The position numbers were made by a program, and so were the translations under genes. A DNA stretch of 25,886 nucleotides from JBBRGK01 sp036741355. Its GTDB lineage: Bacteria; Chloroflexota; Dehalococcoidia; CAUJGQ01. This document shows, in pieces, positions 7,346-15,744 of the stretch. The stretch is from contig DAINSK010000047.1 of NCBI GenBank assembly GCA_036741355.1, positions 1 through 25,886 of the forward strand, in the 5' to 3' direction. The notes under the pieces are model-generated. The model saw only the letters and a program-made list of their open reading frames with translations, had not been told where the DNA came from and ran no database searches. The first letter of the stretch is position 1. The number at the start of each line of letters is the position of its first letter.

Positions 7346-7726
7346 CTACCCGGTTGCTTGGTCCGCTTCCTCACCGCCGGCCTGCGCCTCGTGAATCTCT
7401 TCCACGGCCGCCGCGACGGCTACGGCCGCGTCGAGTTCGGTCAAAGTCGTCCTCGTGTAGGCGATGAGCGCCATCGCACCGAAGCCCCGGTCCCCGCCAG
7501 AGCGCGTAGCGGGCATGACCGAGAGCTGTAGGATGCGGACGTCGGCGTGTGCCGTACACCAGCCGCGCAGGAAATCGGCTAGTCCAACGGCCGCCTCAGC
7601 CGCCGATGCGGCCTCCGCGCCAACACCGGCAAACTCGATTTCATGGGCCGGAAATTCCGACAGCATTTCTGCCTCCGCAGGAGTTCGCGCCGCGACTAAC
7701 CTGACGGTCGCGACCCGCGCCCACAC
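7346..7726 (-). CDS. Hypothetical protein downstream of the antiporter
   Basis: A 126-residue protein from GTG 7726. It alternates hydrophobic strands and an alanine-rich middle, and contains a distinctive block RILQLSVMPATRSGGDRGFG (about 64-83). I do not recognise the family. There is no signal peptide or membrane segment. It starts about 40 nt after the antiporter stop on the same strand and is probably co-transcribed. No good ribosome-binding site is visible, so the start is uncertain. The frame is supported by its protein-like composition compared with the opposite strand. Confidence 0.5.
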   Translation of the reverse strand: MWARVATVRLVAARTPAEAEMLSEFPAHEIEFAGVGAEAASAAEAAVGLADFLRGWCTAHADVRILQLSVMPATRSGGDRGFGAMALIAYTRTTLTELDAAVAVAAAVEEIHEAQAGGEEADQATG

Positions 7727-7766
7727 CCAGGCTATTAGGGTAACAGCCTACAGATACCTCGCCCGG

Positions 7767-8942
7767 TCAGGACGGCCAGCCGGTGCTCCGGTGGAGTCTG
7801 CGCAGCAGCGGCTCCAGCGTCAGCCCCTGCGCCAAGAGGGTGAACAAGATCACCCCCGCGGCAAGCCGCAACAGCAACTGCCCATCGACCAGCTCCCCCG
7901 GAAGGCTCAACGCGAGCGCAATTCCTAACGCGCCGCGCAAGCCGCTCCAGGCTACCAACAGCGCCTGGCGCGACAGAAACGGTCGCCCGAACCAGCGCAG
8001 CAACAACGCAAAACCGTAGACGGCGACGAACCGTGCCACCAGGGTGATCGCGGCTGCCCACAATAGATCGTCCCAGATTCCGCCGAACTGGCGCAGATGT
8101 ACTTTCAGGCCAATCAGCAGAAAGAGCAGCGAGTTGCCCACGAAAGCGCCGAACTCCCAGACGTCTACCAACAGCTCGCGCGCGGGCCGTGAGAGGCCGC
8201 CCCAGCCTTGCGACGCGAATACCAGACCCGCGCTGACGGTCGCGATCACGCCGGAGACCTGGAGCCGCTCCGCCGCCAGAAAACTGCCGTAGGCGATCAG
8301 CGCAGACAGCGTGATTTCGGCCAAGTGGTCGTCCAGCAGCCGCACGACCTGTCCTCCCAGCCAACCAAGCGCGGCGCCAACGCCCAATCCCCCCGCCAAC
8401 ACACCGACGAACTGCAGCGGCAGCCGCACAGGGTTAACGGACGCGCCGTTCGCCACGGGTAGAAGCAATGTGAACAGCACCAGCGCCGTGCCGTCGTTCA
8501 ACACGCTCTCCCCTTCGACGACCATGGCGAGCCTTTCGGGTATCTTCAGCCGCTTGAACGCCGCCAGCACGGCCACCGGATCGGTGGCAGAGATCAGCGC
8601 CCCGAACAGCACCGCCGAGCCAAGGCCGATACCGATGAGCAGGTGCAGCCCGACGCCGACGATCATCGTGGATAGCACAACCCCCGGAACGGCCAACACC
8701 ACGATCGGCAACCAGGCTTCGCGTAAGACGCCCAGGTCCACCCGCAACGCAGCCTCGAACAGCAACAGCGGCAAAAAGACGTGCAGGATCAGGTCGCGGT
8801 CGAGGTCGAAGCCGGGACGGACGCCGGCCGATCCGAGCGCCAGACCCACGAGTACGAGCACGATCGTGTACGGCAGGCGCACGCGCTGGACAACCAGCGC
8901 ACTCGCCATCGCGATTCCGAGCAGAAATAGGATTCCGGCCAT
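7767..8942 (-). CDS. CPA1-family Na+(K+)/H+ antiporter
   Basis: A 391-residue polytopic membrane protein of the NhaP/CPA1 family, exchanging cytoplasmic Na+ or K+ for external protons. About eleven to twelve hydrophobic segments are visible. Diagnostic motifs are ISATDPVAV (117-125) and VEGESVLNDGTALVLF (142-157), the latter including the ND pair (149-150) of the ion-binding site. It ends soon after the last helix and lacks the long cytoplasmic regulatory tail of larger members. ATG 8942 begins MAGILFLLG, with the first membrane segment straight away. A Nudix gene diverges from its 5' side. Confidence 0.93.
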   Translation of the reverse strand: MAGILFLLGIAMASALVVQRVRLPYTIVLVLVGLALGSAGVRPGFDLDRDLILHVFLPLLLFEAALRVDLGVLREAWLPIVVLAVPGVVLSTMIVGVGLHLLIGIGLGSAVLFGALISATDPVAVLAAFKRLKIPERLAMVVEGESVLNDGTALVLFTLLLPVANGASVNPVRLPLQFVGVLAGGLGVGAALGWLGGQVVRLLDDHLAEITLSALIAYGSFLAAERLQVSGVIATVSAGLVFASQGWGGLSRPARELLVDVWEFGAFVGNSLLFLLIGLKVHLRQFGGIWDDLLWAAAITLVARFVAVYGFALLLRWFGRPFLSRQALLVAWSGLRGALGIALALSLPGELVDGQLLLRLAAGVILFTLLAQGLTLEPLLRRLHRSTGWPS

Positions 8943-9168
8943 CTTAGGATCGTGACCTCGTAGTCATTTCAGTTTGGGGGGCGTGGTGGTAAAGAGGCCA
9001 GTCTCCGCGCTGACTCTGGCCCTGGTGGCAGCAGAACACTTCAACACCGGTAGCCGCCAATAGGTCTCGCTACCAACTGCGGCAACGCCTAAGGCCGTAG
9101 GACCAGCGCTTGCCGCTGCCGACTACGTGCTAGGATCCGCGTGGCCTCGCCGTCTCAGGAGCCGGTCC

Positions 9169-9684
9169 ATGCCGCCCTACACCCCGATCCTCGCCACTCT
9201 CGGCTACGTGCTCTCGCCCGACGGCCGCTCCGTGCTGATGATCCATCGCAACACGCGACCGGACGATCTGCACTACGGCAAATTCAACGGGCTGGGCGGC
9301 AAAGTAGACGTGGACGAAGACGTCGTTTCGGGGATGCTGCGCGAGATTCGTGAGGAAGCCGGGATCGAAGTCGAAGAGCTGACGATGCGCGGCACGATTA
9401 GCTGGCCCGGTTTCGGTAAGCACGGCGAACCATGGTTCGCCTTCATCTTTCGCATCGACCGCTGGAGCGGTACGCTCCTCCCCGGCAACCACGAAGGCGC
9501 GTTGGAGTGGGTGCCGCTGGAAGGGCTAATGCAGGTCAATATCTGGGAAAGCGACCGGCACTGGCTTCCGATGGTGTTCGACCGGTTACCGCGCACGTTT
9601 CACGGAATCATGCCCTACGAGCAGGGGCGCATGCTCTCCTGGTCGTTCACCGAGGTGCCCGAGCAGACAGTGGCACCAATCTAA
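9169..9684 (+). CDS. Nudix hydrolase (MutT/MTH1-like, 8-oxo-dGTP diphosphatase type)
   Basis: A 171-residue Nudix protein. The Nudix box G-x5-E-x7-REIREEAGI is complete at residues 44-66, and the preceding HYGKFNGLGG block is typical of MTH1-like 8-oxo-dGTP diphosphatases, which cleanse oxidised nucleotides. An in-frame GTG at 9127 would extend it by 14 arginine-rich residues, but ATG 9169 is better because AGGAG (9157-9161) is 7 nt upstream and the fold starts at once with a beta strand. The gene stands alone, divergent from the antiporter. Exact substrate is not provable from sequence. Confidence 0.9.
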   Translation: MPPYTPILATLGYVLSPDGRSVLMIHRNTRPDDLHYGKFNGLGGKVDVDEDVVSGMLREIREEAGIEVEELTMRGTISWPGFGKHGEPWFAFIFRIDRWSGTLLPGNHEGALEWVPLEGLMQVNIWESDRHWLPMVFDRLPRTFHGIMPYEQGRMLSWSFTEVPEQTVAPI

Positions 9685-9866
9685 CGGCGCCGTCCCAGCC
9701 ATCGGCGGGCGGAGCAATCGCGGTCAACGACGCGAAACATTTAGTGGCAATATGGCAGCGAGCGTGTTGCAAGTGGCGTAGCGATCAACTAGGGTTGCGT
9801 GGCAGGAGCCAGCCAAATCCGCCTGCGTATGGGGCGCGATCGAGGCTGTGCGGTAAGGAGCAATCG

Positions 9867-10190
9867 ATGCCTCAGTACGTCGTTCGGTCCGTTCACACGT
9901 CGGATCAATGCCCAGCGTCCAACTCAAAGATCCGGAATCTCGTCGTCAGCGGCGCGGCGACCATTCCGCAGCTGGCCGAGAAACTCGGCGTCAAGATCCT
10001 GATAGGTCCACTGGTCCTCGCATCTGAACACGAGGGGATTAGCGTGGTCGAGGCCGCTAACGTCGAGGCGGTTGGTCAGTTCGTTATGCAAAGCGGCATG
10101 GCCCAGTGGAATTCCGTACGTGTATCGGCGTCCCAGACGATGCAAGCGGCGCTTCAGGAATTGAGCAGCATGCCGCCACCCATCTACTGA
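9867..10190 (+). CDS. Small conserved protein of unknown function (dimeric alpha/beta-barrel-like)
   Basis: A 107-residue protein beginning MPQYVVRSVHTSDQCP, with ATG 9867 and AAGGAG 6-7 nt upstream. The pattern strand, then a CP-x-SNSKIR segment, a helix containing IPQLAEKLGVK, strand LIGPLVLASE, then EGISVVEAANVEAVGQFVM and AQWNSVRV resembles ferredoxin-like alpha/beta folds of DUF3303-type proteins. The family name is a guess. No signal peptide. It converges with the methyltransferase gene 44 nt away. Confidence 0.7.
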   Translation: MPQYVVRSVHTSDQCPASNSKIRNLVVSGAATIPQLAEKLGVKILIGPLVLASEHEGISVVEAANVEAVGQFVMQSGMAQWNSVRVSASQTMQAALQELSSMPPPIY

Positions 10191-10234
10191 ACCGAGCTTG
10201 ACGTACGCGTCGACCCTCCGCCGGGCACGCGTCG

Positions 10235-11239
10235 TCAGAGCGCGGTGAGTTCCACGATCGCCAGGCTGCCCGCGGGATGAACCGCGACCACTCTGAGCCC
10301 CGACGTTTCGGCCAGAGCGGTGAGCTCGGCAACGCCGCGTTCCCTGCCGCCGAAATAGGCGAGCATCCGTAGGTCCATCCCGGTGCGTAGTGACTCCCCG
10401 TCGGCGCCAATCTTCTCCACGACGAACACCGCGCCGCCGTTCACTGCCGCCTCCGCGCAGCGCCGCAGGATTGTGCGTGCCGGTTCGTCGTCCCAGTCAT
10501 GGACGATAGCCGAGAGCAGGTAGCCGCCGGCACCCGGCGGCAGCGGATCGAAGAAGCTGCCGGGCACGATATCGCTGCGGCCGGCGAGACCCGCCGCCGT
10601 CAGCGCCTTGCGCGCGGTCGCGGCGGTGGCCAGCTGGTCGAACACCGTGCCCCGCAAGGTTGGATGCGCGCGCAGCATGGCGGTCAGCAGGGCCCCGTTT
10701 CCGCCTCCGACGTCGACCACGTGTCGCAGTGATCCCCAGTCGTAGGCGGCAACGATGGCGGGCGCGTCGGCCGCGACGTCGGCACCCATTTGTGCGTCGT
10801 AGGACGCGGTTCGCGCCGAGTCTGCTGACAGGTCGTCCCAGAATGAGCGGCCGAAATGCACCGGGAAGGCGGGCTCACCGGTGCGGACGGAGTGCAACAG
10901 TTGGACGAAGGACAGGTCGGCGCGGCCGATTGCGCTCTCGATGTCCAGCATCCTGCGCAGGCCGGCGCGGTGATCATCCCGAAGCGCCTCGCCTCGGGCG
11001 GTCAGGGTGTACCGACCGGACGCGTCACGGCTCAGCACTTCCACGGTGGCGAGATGCCGCAGCACGCGATCGAGCGCATCGGCGTCGGCGTTCACCGCCC
11101 CGGCGAGGTCCGCGGCGGTGCGAAATCCTCGCGTGATGTGGTCAGCGATCCGCAAGGTTGCCGCCACGCGCACCGCCATGGGCGTCGCCAGGTCTGCCAT
11201 CGCCCACAACCCGGCGCCGCGCTCGTCCTCGTCTGCCAC
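10235..11239 (-). CDS. SAM-dependent O-methyltransferase (family 2, hydroxyneurosporene/polyketide OMT-like)
   Basis: A 334-residue protein with an N-terminal winged-helix dimerisation region (about 10-90) and a C-terminal Rossmann methyltransferase domain. The SAM loop VDVGGGNG is at 175-182. LLSAIVHDWDD (241-251) carries the histidine (about 247) that serves as general base in plant-type and CrtF-like O-methyltransferases. Start is GTG 11239 with GGAGGACGTTT upstream. Relatives methylate hydroxyl groups on carotenoids, polyketides or phenolics; no biosynthetic cluster surrounds it, so the substrate is unknown. Confidence 0.88.
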   Translation of the reverse strand: MADEDERGAGLWAMADLATPMAVRVAATLRIADHITRGFRTAADLAGAVNADADALDRVLRHLATVEVLSRDASGRYTLTARGEALRDDHRAGLRRMLDIESAIGRADLSFVQLLHSVRTGEPAFPVHFGRSFWDDLSADSARTASYDAQMGADVAADAPAIVAAYDWGSLRHVVDVGGGNGALLTAMLRAHPTLRGTVFDQLATAATARKALTAAGLAGRSDIVPGSFFDPLPPGAGGYLLSAIVHDWDDEPARTILRRCAEAAVNGGAVFVVEKIGADGESLRTGMDLRMLAYFGGRERGVAELTALAETSGLRVVAVHPAGSLAIVELTAL

Positions 11240-11813
11240 AAACGTCCTCCCTCGTATCAGTGCTCAGATTCGTGCTCGAGTGGACGCGCGATGTCAGGCG
11301 TTGCGGCGGGGAGAGGATTGCCACTGCCGAAGCAGGCTGCCGAGAGCACGGCACGGCCCTTCGCAGTGAACGGCCGGCGGGTTACCACACGGCAGGCGGA
11401 CGACTTCCGTCCGCTCTGATACTCCCCTCCCACCTGCGCCAACAAGCGGACAAGGAACCGAGCCACAAAGCACTCAAGGTTTACCATCAGCCCCTTAAAA
11501 CTGAGTAGGCAGATGCGTCTCACAAGTCGTCGGTGCGGACTCGCACCGAGACATAGATTGTGAAACGGGTTGTGCACCGTTGCCCCTCGCCTATTGTGAG
11601 GCACGTTCGAGGCAGGTTCGGGATGTATGGCAAGGGTCGTTATCGAGACAGCTGCCAGAGTCGATCACAGCGGTAAGGAGTTGCAGTGAGCTCGCTTGCG
11701 GTTCTTGGCCGCAAACGTCCCGCGAACGATCCCCGGTTCCTGTGCTGCGTGTACACTGTACCGCGAGTGGTCGAACCCGCGCCCGTGCGCATCATCGCAG
11801 AGAGGACAGCCCC
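11240..11813. other. Non-coding gap between methyltransferase and lipoprotein genes
   Basis: No frame in this 574-nt stretch combines a ribosome-binding site with convincing composition. The only structured site I see is GTACACTGTAC (11751-11761), a perfect 5+1+5 inverted repeat containing a -10-like TACACT, about 55 nt before the lipoprotein start; it could be the promoter or operator for that gene. Confidence 0.35.
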
Positions 11814-12671
11814 ATGCTTCGCGCCTCGCTCTTCGCGCCCCTGCCGATCGCAGTCGCTCTGATACTTGCCGGCTGCGGCGGCGGAAACAAGAACAACACA
11901 GCCAACGCGCCCACCCAGGCACCCACGACGCAGGCCGCCGCCGTTGCCGCAGCCGCCGGCAGCGCGCCCGCGACTACCGTGCCGGCTGCGACAGTGGTGA
12001 CAGGCACGACAGCCACCGGCGTTGCGAGCGCTACTCGGACCGGCAATGCACCGGCGGGAGCCTCTACGGTGGCTGCAACCACGACGGATCCGTGTGCATC
12101 GGTCGTGCCAAGTGGCCAGCCCGGAACGCCTGACTCCGGCCTGCAAGCGTCCCTGGCGAAGGTCGCCCTAACCGAGACTGATTTGCCGTCCGGCTACCAG
12201 GGCCTGCCCGGAATTACCAGCGCGAGCGCGGCTTCGGCCGGGATCATCTACGCCAACCAGACGGCATCGTATACAAACATCTTCACCAAACCCGGACCTA
12301 CCAACGTCGCGGCCGCAGCGCCCCCGGCAAGCGATACGATCGTCGAAGGGCTGGAAGGCTTTACCACCAGCAGTGCGGCAGGGGCGGTAATCCAAGACCT
12401 GCAAAAGCAAGTGGCGCGCTCCGGTTGCGCCAGCGGCAAAGTCACGGTAGAGCCCGTCGCCGGTGCGGCCCAGATCGGCGACGAGAGCCGGACCGATAAG
12501 GAGACCATCACCGTCAACGGGCAGAATCAGACGGTGTATAGCGTCTTCTGGAGGCGAGGCAAAGTCGATGTTATCCTCGCACAGTTTGGCACGACCGACG
12601 TCACGAGTCCGAACGATGTATTAGCACTCGCCAAGAAGCTCGACGATCGCATGAAAGCCGGCGGTTTCTAG
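11814..12671 (+). CDS. Secreted lipoprotein with Thr/Ala-rich linker
   Basis: A 285-residue predicted lipoprotein. The signal peptide ends in a lipobox LAGC with the acylated cysteine at 21. Residues about 24-92 are a low-complexity Ala/Thr/Pro-rich linker, followed by a globular domain (about 93-285) that begins with a cysteine at 94 and contains another at 205, which may form a disulfide. ATG 11814 is preceded by AGAGGA. An upstream in-frame extension to 11580 is arginine-rich with no signal peptide and was not accepted. I do not recognise the globular domain; it looks like an extracytoplasmic sensor or surface protein. Confidence 0.8.
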   Translation: MLRASLFAPLPIAVALILAGCGGGNKNNTANAPTQAPTTQAAAVAAAAGSAPATTVPAATVVTGTTATGVASATRTGNAPAGASTVAATTTDPCASVVPSGQPGTPDSGLQASLAKVALTETDLPSGYQGLPGITSASAASAGIIYANQTASYTNIFTKPGPTNVAAAAPPASDTIVEGLEGFTTSSAAGAVIQDLQKQVARSGCASGKVTVEPVAGAAQIGDESRTDKETITVNGQNQTVYSVFWRRGKVDVILAQFGTTDVTSPNDVLALAKKLDDRMKAGGF

Positions 12672-12911
12672 CGATTGTTGACGCGCACCGCGCCGAATGG
12701 GCCCCACTCGCGCGATGTAGGCTTCGACTTCGGTGCGCTGGAGCGCGTCTCGCGTCAGAATCCGCTACGCCTCTGCCGGCGAGGAAGCGGCAGCAGCTCC
12801 GCCAGACGTGTTGGCGAGGTTTCATCCGGGTCGTGGTAGCCCAGGTGCTTATCGACAATTAGAGTTGCCGGCAATTCTAGTTGACGTTAGACCGACGGCC
12901 GCCAGGCGGCC

Positions 12912-13745
12912 TCATGCACCGCCCCAGGTCACGACGAGGTCTGTGCCGTAGCCGGCGAGGAAGCCGAGCAGGACACCCCACATCGCAAGCTCACGCGCGG
13001 AAAAGCGTCGACCGACGTGCAACAACTCCGCGACCACGTAGAGAATGGAGCCTGCCGCGAGCGACAGGAAGAGGACGAACATTTCCGGAGAGCGCAGGCT
13101 GTAGCCGAGCACGGTGCCAAGGAACGTTGGTCCTCCGCCAATTAGCCCAGCGATTCCGAGAAACCCCCACGACGGGCGTACGTTCACCGCGACGAGTGGG
13201 GCCGCGATACCGAACCCCTCGGTCGCATTGTGCAACCCAAAGCCAATGATGAGGATGGTGGCGAGCGCGATAGCCCCGGACGCCGCTGATTGCCCGATCG
13301 CGAGCCCCTCGGAGAAGTTATGCAGGCCGATGCCGACGGCGATCATCAGGGCCAGTTGCGTGGGCGCGACGTCGCTACCGCGTGCTCGTTGTGCACTGCG
13401 ACGGATGACGATGCGCTCGAAGTACACAAGGCCCAGCAAGCCAACCCCGAAACCGGTAGCAAAAATGACGAGCAGCGCAACGAACTCACGTGCATCCCCC
13501 TGTTTCGCTGCGCTGAGGGCGGTGTCAATCGGCTCGGTAGCCTTGGTGAGTACGTCCCAAAGCAGGAACACCAGAATGCCGGTGGCGAGGGCATTCAGGA
13601 ACGCCTGCAACGCCGGCCGGGAGTGGCGAATGCGCGCGACGGGCAAGCCGATGTAAATGGTGAAACCGGCAATCGCGCCGAGCAGCACCGTGGAAGCCAG
13701 ATTCATTGCGGCACCAGCAGCTGAGGTCGGGCGTTCACGCTCCAT
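12912..13745 (-). CDS. ZIP-family divalent metal transporter
   Basis: A 277-residue membrane protein with about eight hydrophobic segments. The two metal-binding helices carry LHNFSEG (141-147) and LHNATEG (171-177), the hallmark of ZIP (ZupT/GufA-like) importers of Zn2+, Fe2+ or Mn2+. A polar loop between segments three and four (about 112-127) is short. ATG 13745 is used here; an internal ATG at residue 14 (13706) also starts a good N-terminus. Upstream lies a palindrome overlapping a promoter, suggesting repression by a DtxR/MntR-type metalloregulator, which would fit manganese or iron as the substrate. Confidence 0.9.
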   Translation of the reverse strand: MERERPTSAAGAAMNLASTVLLGAIAGFTIYIGLPVARIRHSRPALQAFLNALATGILVFLLWDVLTKATEPIDTALSAAKQGDAREFVALLVIFATGFGVGLLGLVYFERIVIRRSAQRARGSDVAPTQLALMIAVGIGLHNFSEGLAIGQSAASGAIALATILIIGFGLHNATEGFGIAAPLVAVNVRPSWGFLGIAGLIGGGPTFLGTVLGYSLRSPEMFVLFLSLAAGSILYVVAELLHVGRRFSARELAMWGVLLGFLAGYGTDLVVTWGGA

Positions 13746-13855
13746 CGGCCTTGACGGTGTTCAGCCCGGCCCGGGCGCCCATCCGCTGGCCGGTCACCTG
13801 GCAGTCGTCCGGAAACGAGCGCCGCGTCCCCACGGCGCGCTCCAAATACTGACGA

Positions 13856-13888
13856 AGTTAGTATTACCTAACTAGTGGAGTTAGGCAA
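13856..13888 (-). promoter_or_regulatory. Promoter with DtxR/MntR-like operator before the ZIP transporter
   Basis: AGTTAGTATTACCTAACT (13856-13873) is an inverted repeat with 6-bp arms, and a third AGTTAG half-site follows at 13879-13884. On the minus strand a -35-like TTGCCT (13883-13888) and -10-like AATACT (13860-13865) are 17 nt apart and interleave with these half-sites. The TTAG...CTAA pattern resembles DtxR/IdeR/MntR boxes. The site is about 115 nt upstream of the ZIP start. Confidence 0.5.
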
Positions 13889-13913
13889 GCCTGCGTTTGG
13901 GGCAACCGGACGC

Positions 13914-14150
13914 TTAGTACCGCCAGCGTACGCAGCAGGTCAATCCCAGGACAAAATGAATGGCGGCCTCGACCGTCAGAAGCTTGGTCGGACTTAAACT
14001 CGTTATCTGCTCCGTTAGCCGAGGGGTAGGGATGGTCGTAATCGTATCGAGGTTGGCAACGCAGCGCCGCGGAAGGCCGTCCGCCGGGCCGAGCTCAACC
14101 TCGCTTGCAATATGCCTGATGCGGGTCGTCACCGGCGCTACTGTTGCGAT
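13914..14150 (-). pseudogene. MazF/PemK toxin, N-terminally truncated
   Basis: On the minus strand the frame from ATC at 14150 to TAA at 13914-13916 reads IATVAPVTTRIRH, then EVELGPADGLPRRCVANLD and LSPTKLLTVEAAIHFVLGL. This is the C-terminal two-thirds of a MazF-like mRNA interferase. The first 40 or so residues, including the RGEIWW-type strand and the catalytic arginine region, are missing. The expected toxin start (GTG overlapping the antitoxin stop near 14158) is in a different frame, so a deletion plus frameshift has occurred. It sits directly after the ribbon-helix-helix antitoxin gene. Confidence 0.7.
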
Positions 14151-14157
14151 TGGCGCC

Positions 14158-14412
14158 TCACTCCCACGGCTCCTGCGCCAAAATGGACGCCGCTTGGTCG
14201 GCCGCCTCGATCTCTTCGGGCGTTTCCGGTTGAGAGCGACATGCTTCGATGTAGCGGGCCACCGCCTGCCGCTCTGCTTGCTTTGTGAGCCAGGCATCAA
14301 TCGCTTGCCTGAAAAAGGCAGAGCGCGTTTGGCCGCATTCATTGCGCTCCCGCTCTGCAGCTGCAAGCATATTGTCCGGCAGGCTGATTGTGATCTTTAC
14401 GACTCTACTGAC
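14158..14412 (-). pseudogene. Ribbon-helix-helix antitoxin lacking a usable start codon
   Basis: The full protein would be SRVVKITISLPDNMLAAAER and onward to AQEPWE, a typical CopG/MazE-like ribbon-helix-helix antitoxin: the beta strand VVKITISLP binds DNA and the helices dimerise. A good Shine-Dalgarno AGGAAG (14419-14424) sits 6 nt upstream of codon GTC at 14410-14412, exactly where ATG or GTG is expected. The first ATG in frame (14370) falls after the DNA-binding strand. There is no other ATG, GTG or TTG between the upstream in-frame TGA and 14370. The gene may be dead, or a 70-residue product without the strand may be made. A -10-like TATGAT lies at 14442-14447. Confidence 0.6.
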
Positions 14413-14506
14413 TGTCTGCTTCCTATTTTGGTAATACTTGCATCATACTCCGGTAGGTCTGGTGATGTTGACCAAACATGTTGCGGGAACGGCCGGCTGT
14501 GCCTGA

Positions 14507-15115
14507 TCAACGGCTACTGCCCGGGTCCATCCGGCTGCGGACGCACCACGCCTCCCCGAAGTGGACAAGGTTGTGCCCGGTCGCGGTCATGCTGACGAAG
14601 AAGCCGAGCGGCTTGCCGAGCCACGCTTCCTCCAGCCAGTCCGTTCTATCTCCAAGCACGCCCTGGCTGCGCAGCCCCCGCACCCGCGATGCGTCGACCG
14701 CCACGTCGAGGTCGGCGCTGCTCAGTCCGCGAAATATCTCCCGCGTTCGTCGCCCCACCGCCACTCGATAGGCGCGCAGAGCGGTAACGTCGATCGCGCC
14801 ACTGACCTCCACTACGTCCGCGTCCGACATGCCCGTGCCAACGTCGCGTCGGGATACGCCGAGTCTGTCCATCCACGCCTCATCGAGAACCTGCGACCGG
14901 CCGGCAACGAAAAGGTTTGCCGCCACATCCTCGATGCGCGCCATGTGCCAGATGAGCCATACCAGCGGGTTTGCGCCGCGAGCGGGCTGGAAACGAAGCT
15001 GCGCGTCGGTCATGCCACTGACGACGCGATCCGCCGTCGTCGGTTCTGCGGCCCCGGAAACGGCTGCTTCATGCCCCCAAGCGTGCAGGCTGAGGATCAT
15101 GTCGAGTTGGTTCAC
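14507..15115 (-). CDS. DinB-family (DUF664-like) putative metal-dependent protein
   Basis: A 202-residue four-helix-bundle protein of the DinB/YfiT superfamily. The metal-binding histidines are readable as H57 in WLIWHMARIED and H181/H185 in HNLVHFGEAW, the usual His triad. Family members include thiol transferases for bacillithiol or mycothiol and damage-inducible proteins; the substrate here is unknown. Start is GTG 15115 with AAGGGG about 9-10 nt upstream. It diverges from the HigA-like regulator gene. Confidence 0.82.
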   Translation of the reverse strand: MNQLDMILSLHAWGHEAAVSGAAEPTTADRVVSGMTDAQLRFQPARGANPLVWLIWHMARIEDVAANLFVAGRSQVLDEAWMDRLGVSRRDVGTGMSDADVVEVSGAIDVTALRAYRVAVGRRTREIFRGLSSADLDVAVDASRVRGLRSQGVLGDRTDWLEEAWLGKPLGFFVSMTATGHNLVHFGEAWCVRSRMDPGSSR

Positions 15116-15204
15116 ACTTCTTGCCCCTTCAATCCCGTGGCCGTGGATGCAAACGGGGGCTGGAACATTGAGGCTTCGTGAATCAGGCAGAACGATTCCG
15201 CCAC

Positions 15205-15268
15205 TATGCTACCTGCACGGCACCGCGACGCGCCTGCGCATTGAGGTGTGTAGCATGTATGCTACACA
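15205..15268 (+). promoter_or_regulatory. Palindromic operator of the HigA-like gene
   Basis: TGTGTAGCAT-GT-ATGCTACACA (15247-15268) has perfect 10-bp arms. The half-site core TATGCTAC also occurs alone at 15205-15212, 53 bp (about five helical turns) upstream of the copy at 15258-15265. The palindrome ends 6 nt before the first possible ATG (15275), as expected for an autorepressed antitoxin gene. A TATGCT at 15258-15263 could be the -10 box. Confidence 0.6.
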
Positions 15269-15292
15269 TGAGGTATGGCACGAGGATTTCTG

Positions 15293-15634
15293 ATGGAAGA
15301 GCAACCCAGTCGTTTCGATCAGATACGCGAGCGCAGGCTGCAGAGCCCGGAGTTTCGGGCGCGCTATCGGCGGACAAAGGGATCGATCGCGCGGGTTCAG
15401 AAATTACTGCAGATGATCGAGGCCCGCCGCCAGGAGACTGGGCTCATGAAAGTAGAGGTTGCAGAGCGCGCCGGCATCAACCCGGCCGCTCTACGCCGGC
15501 TGTTGACGTCCGGAACGAGCAACCCGACCTTGAAAACCGTCCTCGATGTCATGGATGCCCTTGGTCTTGAAATGCGCGTCGAGCTCACTCCTGAACACCA
15601 GTTGATGGCGGAAAGCGGTGTTCAGTGCCGCTGA
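15293..15634 (+). CDS. HigA-like helix-turn-helix antitoxin/regulator, without a toxin partner
   Basis: A 113-residue XRE-type protein. The N-terminus SRFDQIRERRLQSPEFRARY is typical of HigA-type antitoxins, and the Cro/C1 helix-turn-helix covers about 39-93, including AERAGINPAALRRLLTSG. ATG 15293 has CGAGGA about 8 nt upstream; ATG 15275 (six more residues) is the alternative. No HigB/RelE-like toxin is present on either side. It probably represses its own promoter through the palindrome at 15247-15268. Confidence 0.82.
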   Translation: MEEQPSRFDQIRERRLQSPEFRARYRRTKGSIARVQKLLQMIEARRQETGLMKVEVAERAGINPAALRRLLTSGTSNPTLKTVLDVMDALGLEMRVELTPEHQLMAESGVQCR

Positions 15635-15744
15635 CTATGCGGGCGTCCGCGAGCTTGGGACCGAATATCGCCGGCATTCGCCGCGCAACCTGGTGTAGTG
15701 CCTACGCGGTCGGTTGCGGCGACACCATTGCATCACCGGCCGTA

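Noticed and set aside
7273..7467. Small protein starting MFHVKL at the parS site
   Set aside because: The frame arises from the parS palindrome itself and continues arginine- and proline-rich, antisense to the 7346-7726 gene.
9000..9168. tRNA or other structural RNA in the antiporter-Nudix gap
   Set aside because: No cloverleaf or TPsiC-arm consensus could be assembled on either strand.
11580..11813. Upstream extension of the lipoprotein gene
   Set aside because: The extension would bury the signal peptide and lipobox; ATG 11814 has a ribosome-binding site.
12672..12911. Gene remnant on the minus strand between lipoprotein and ZIP genes
   Set aside because: Short protein-like stretches appear in two frames, but each meets stops and matches no family I can name.
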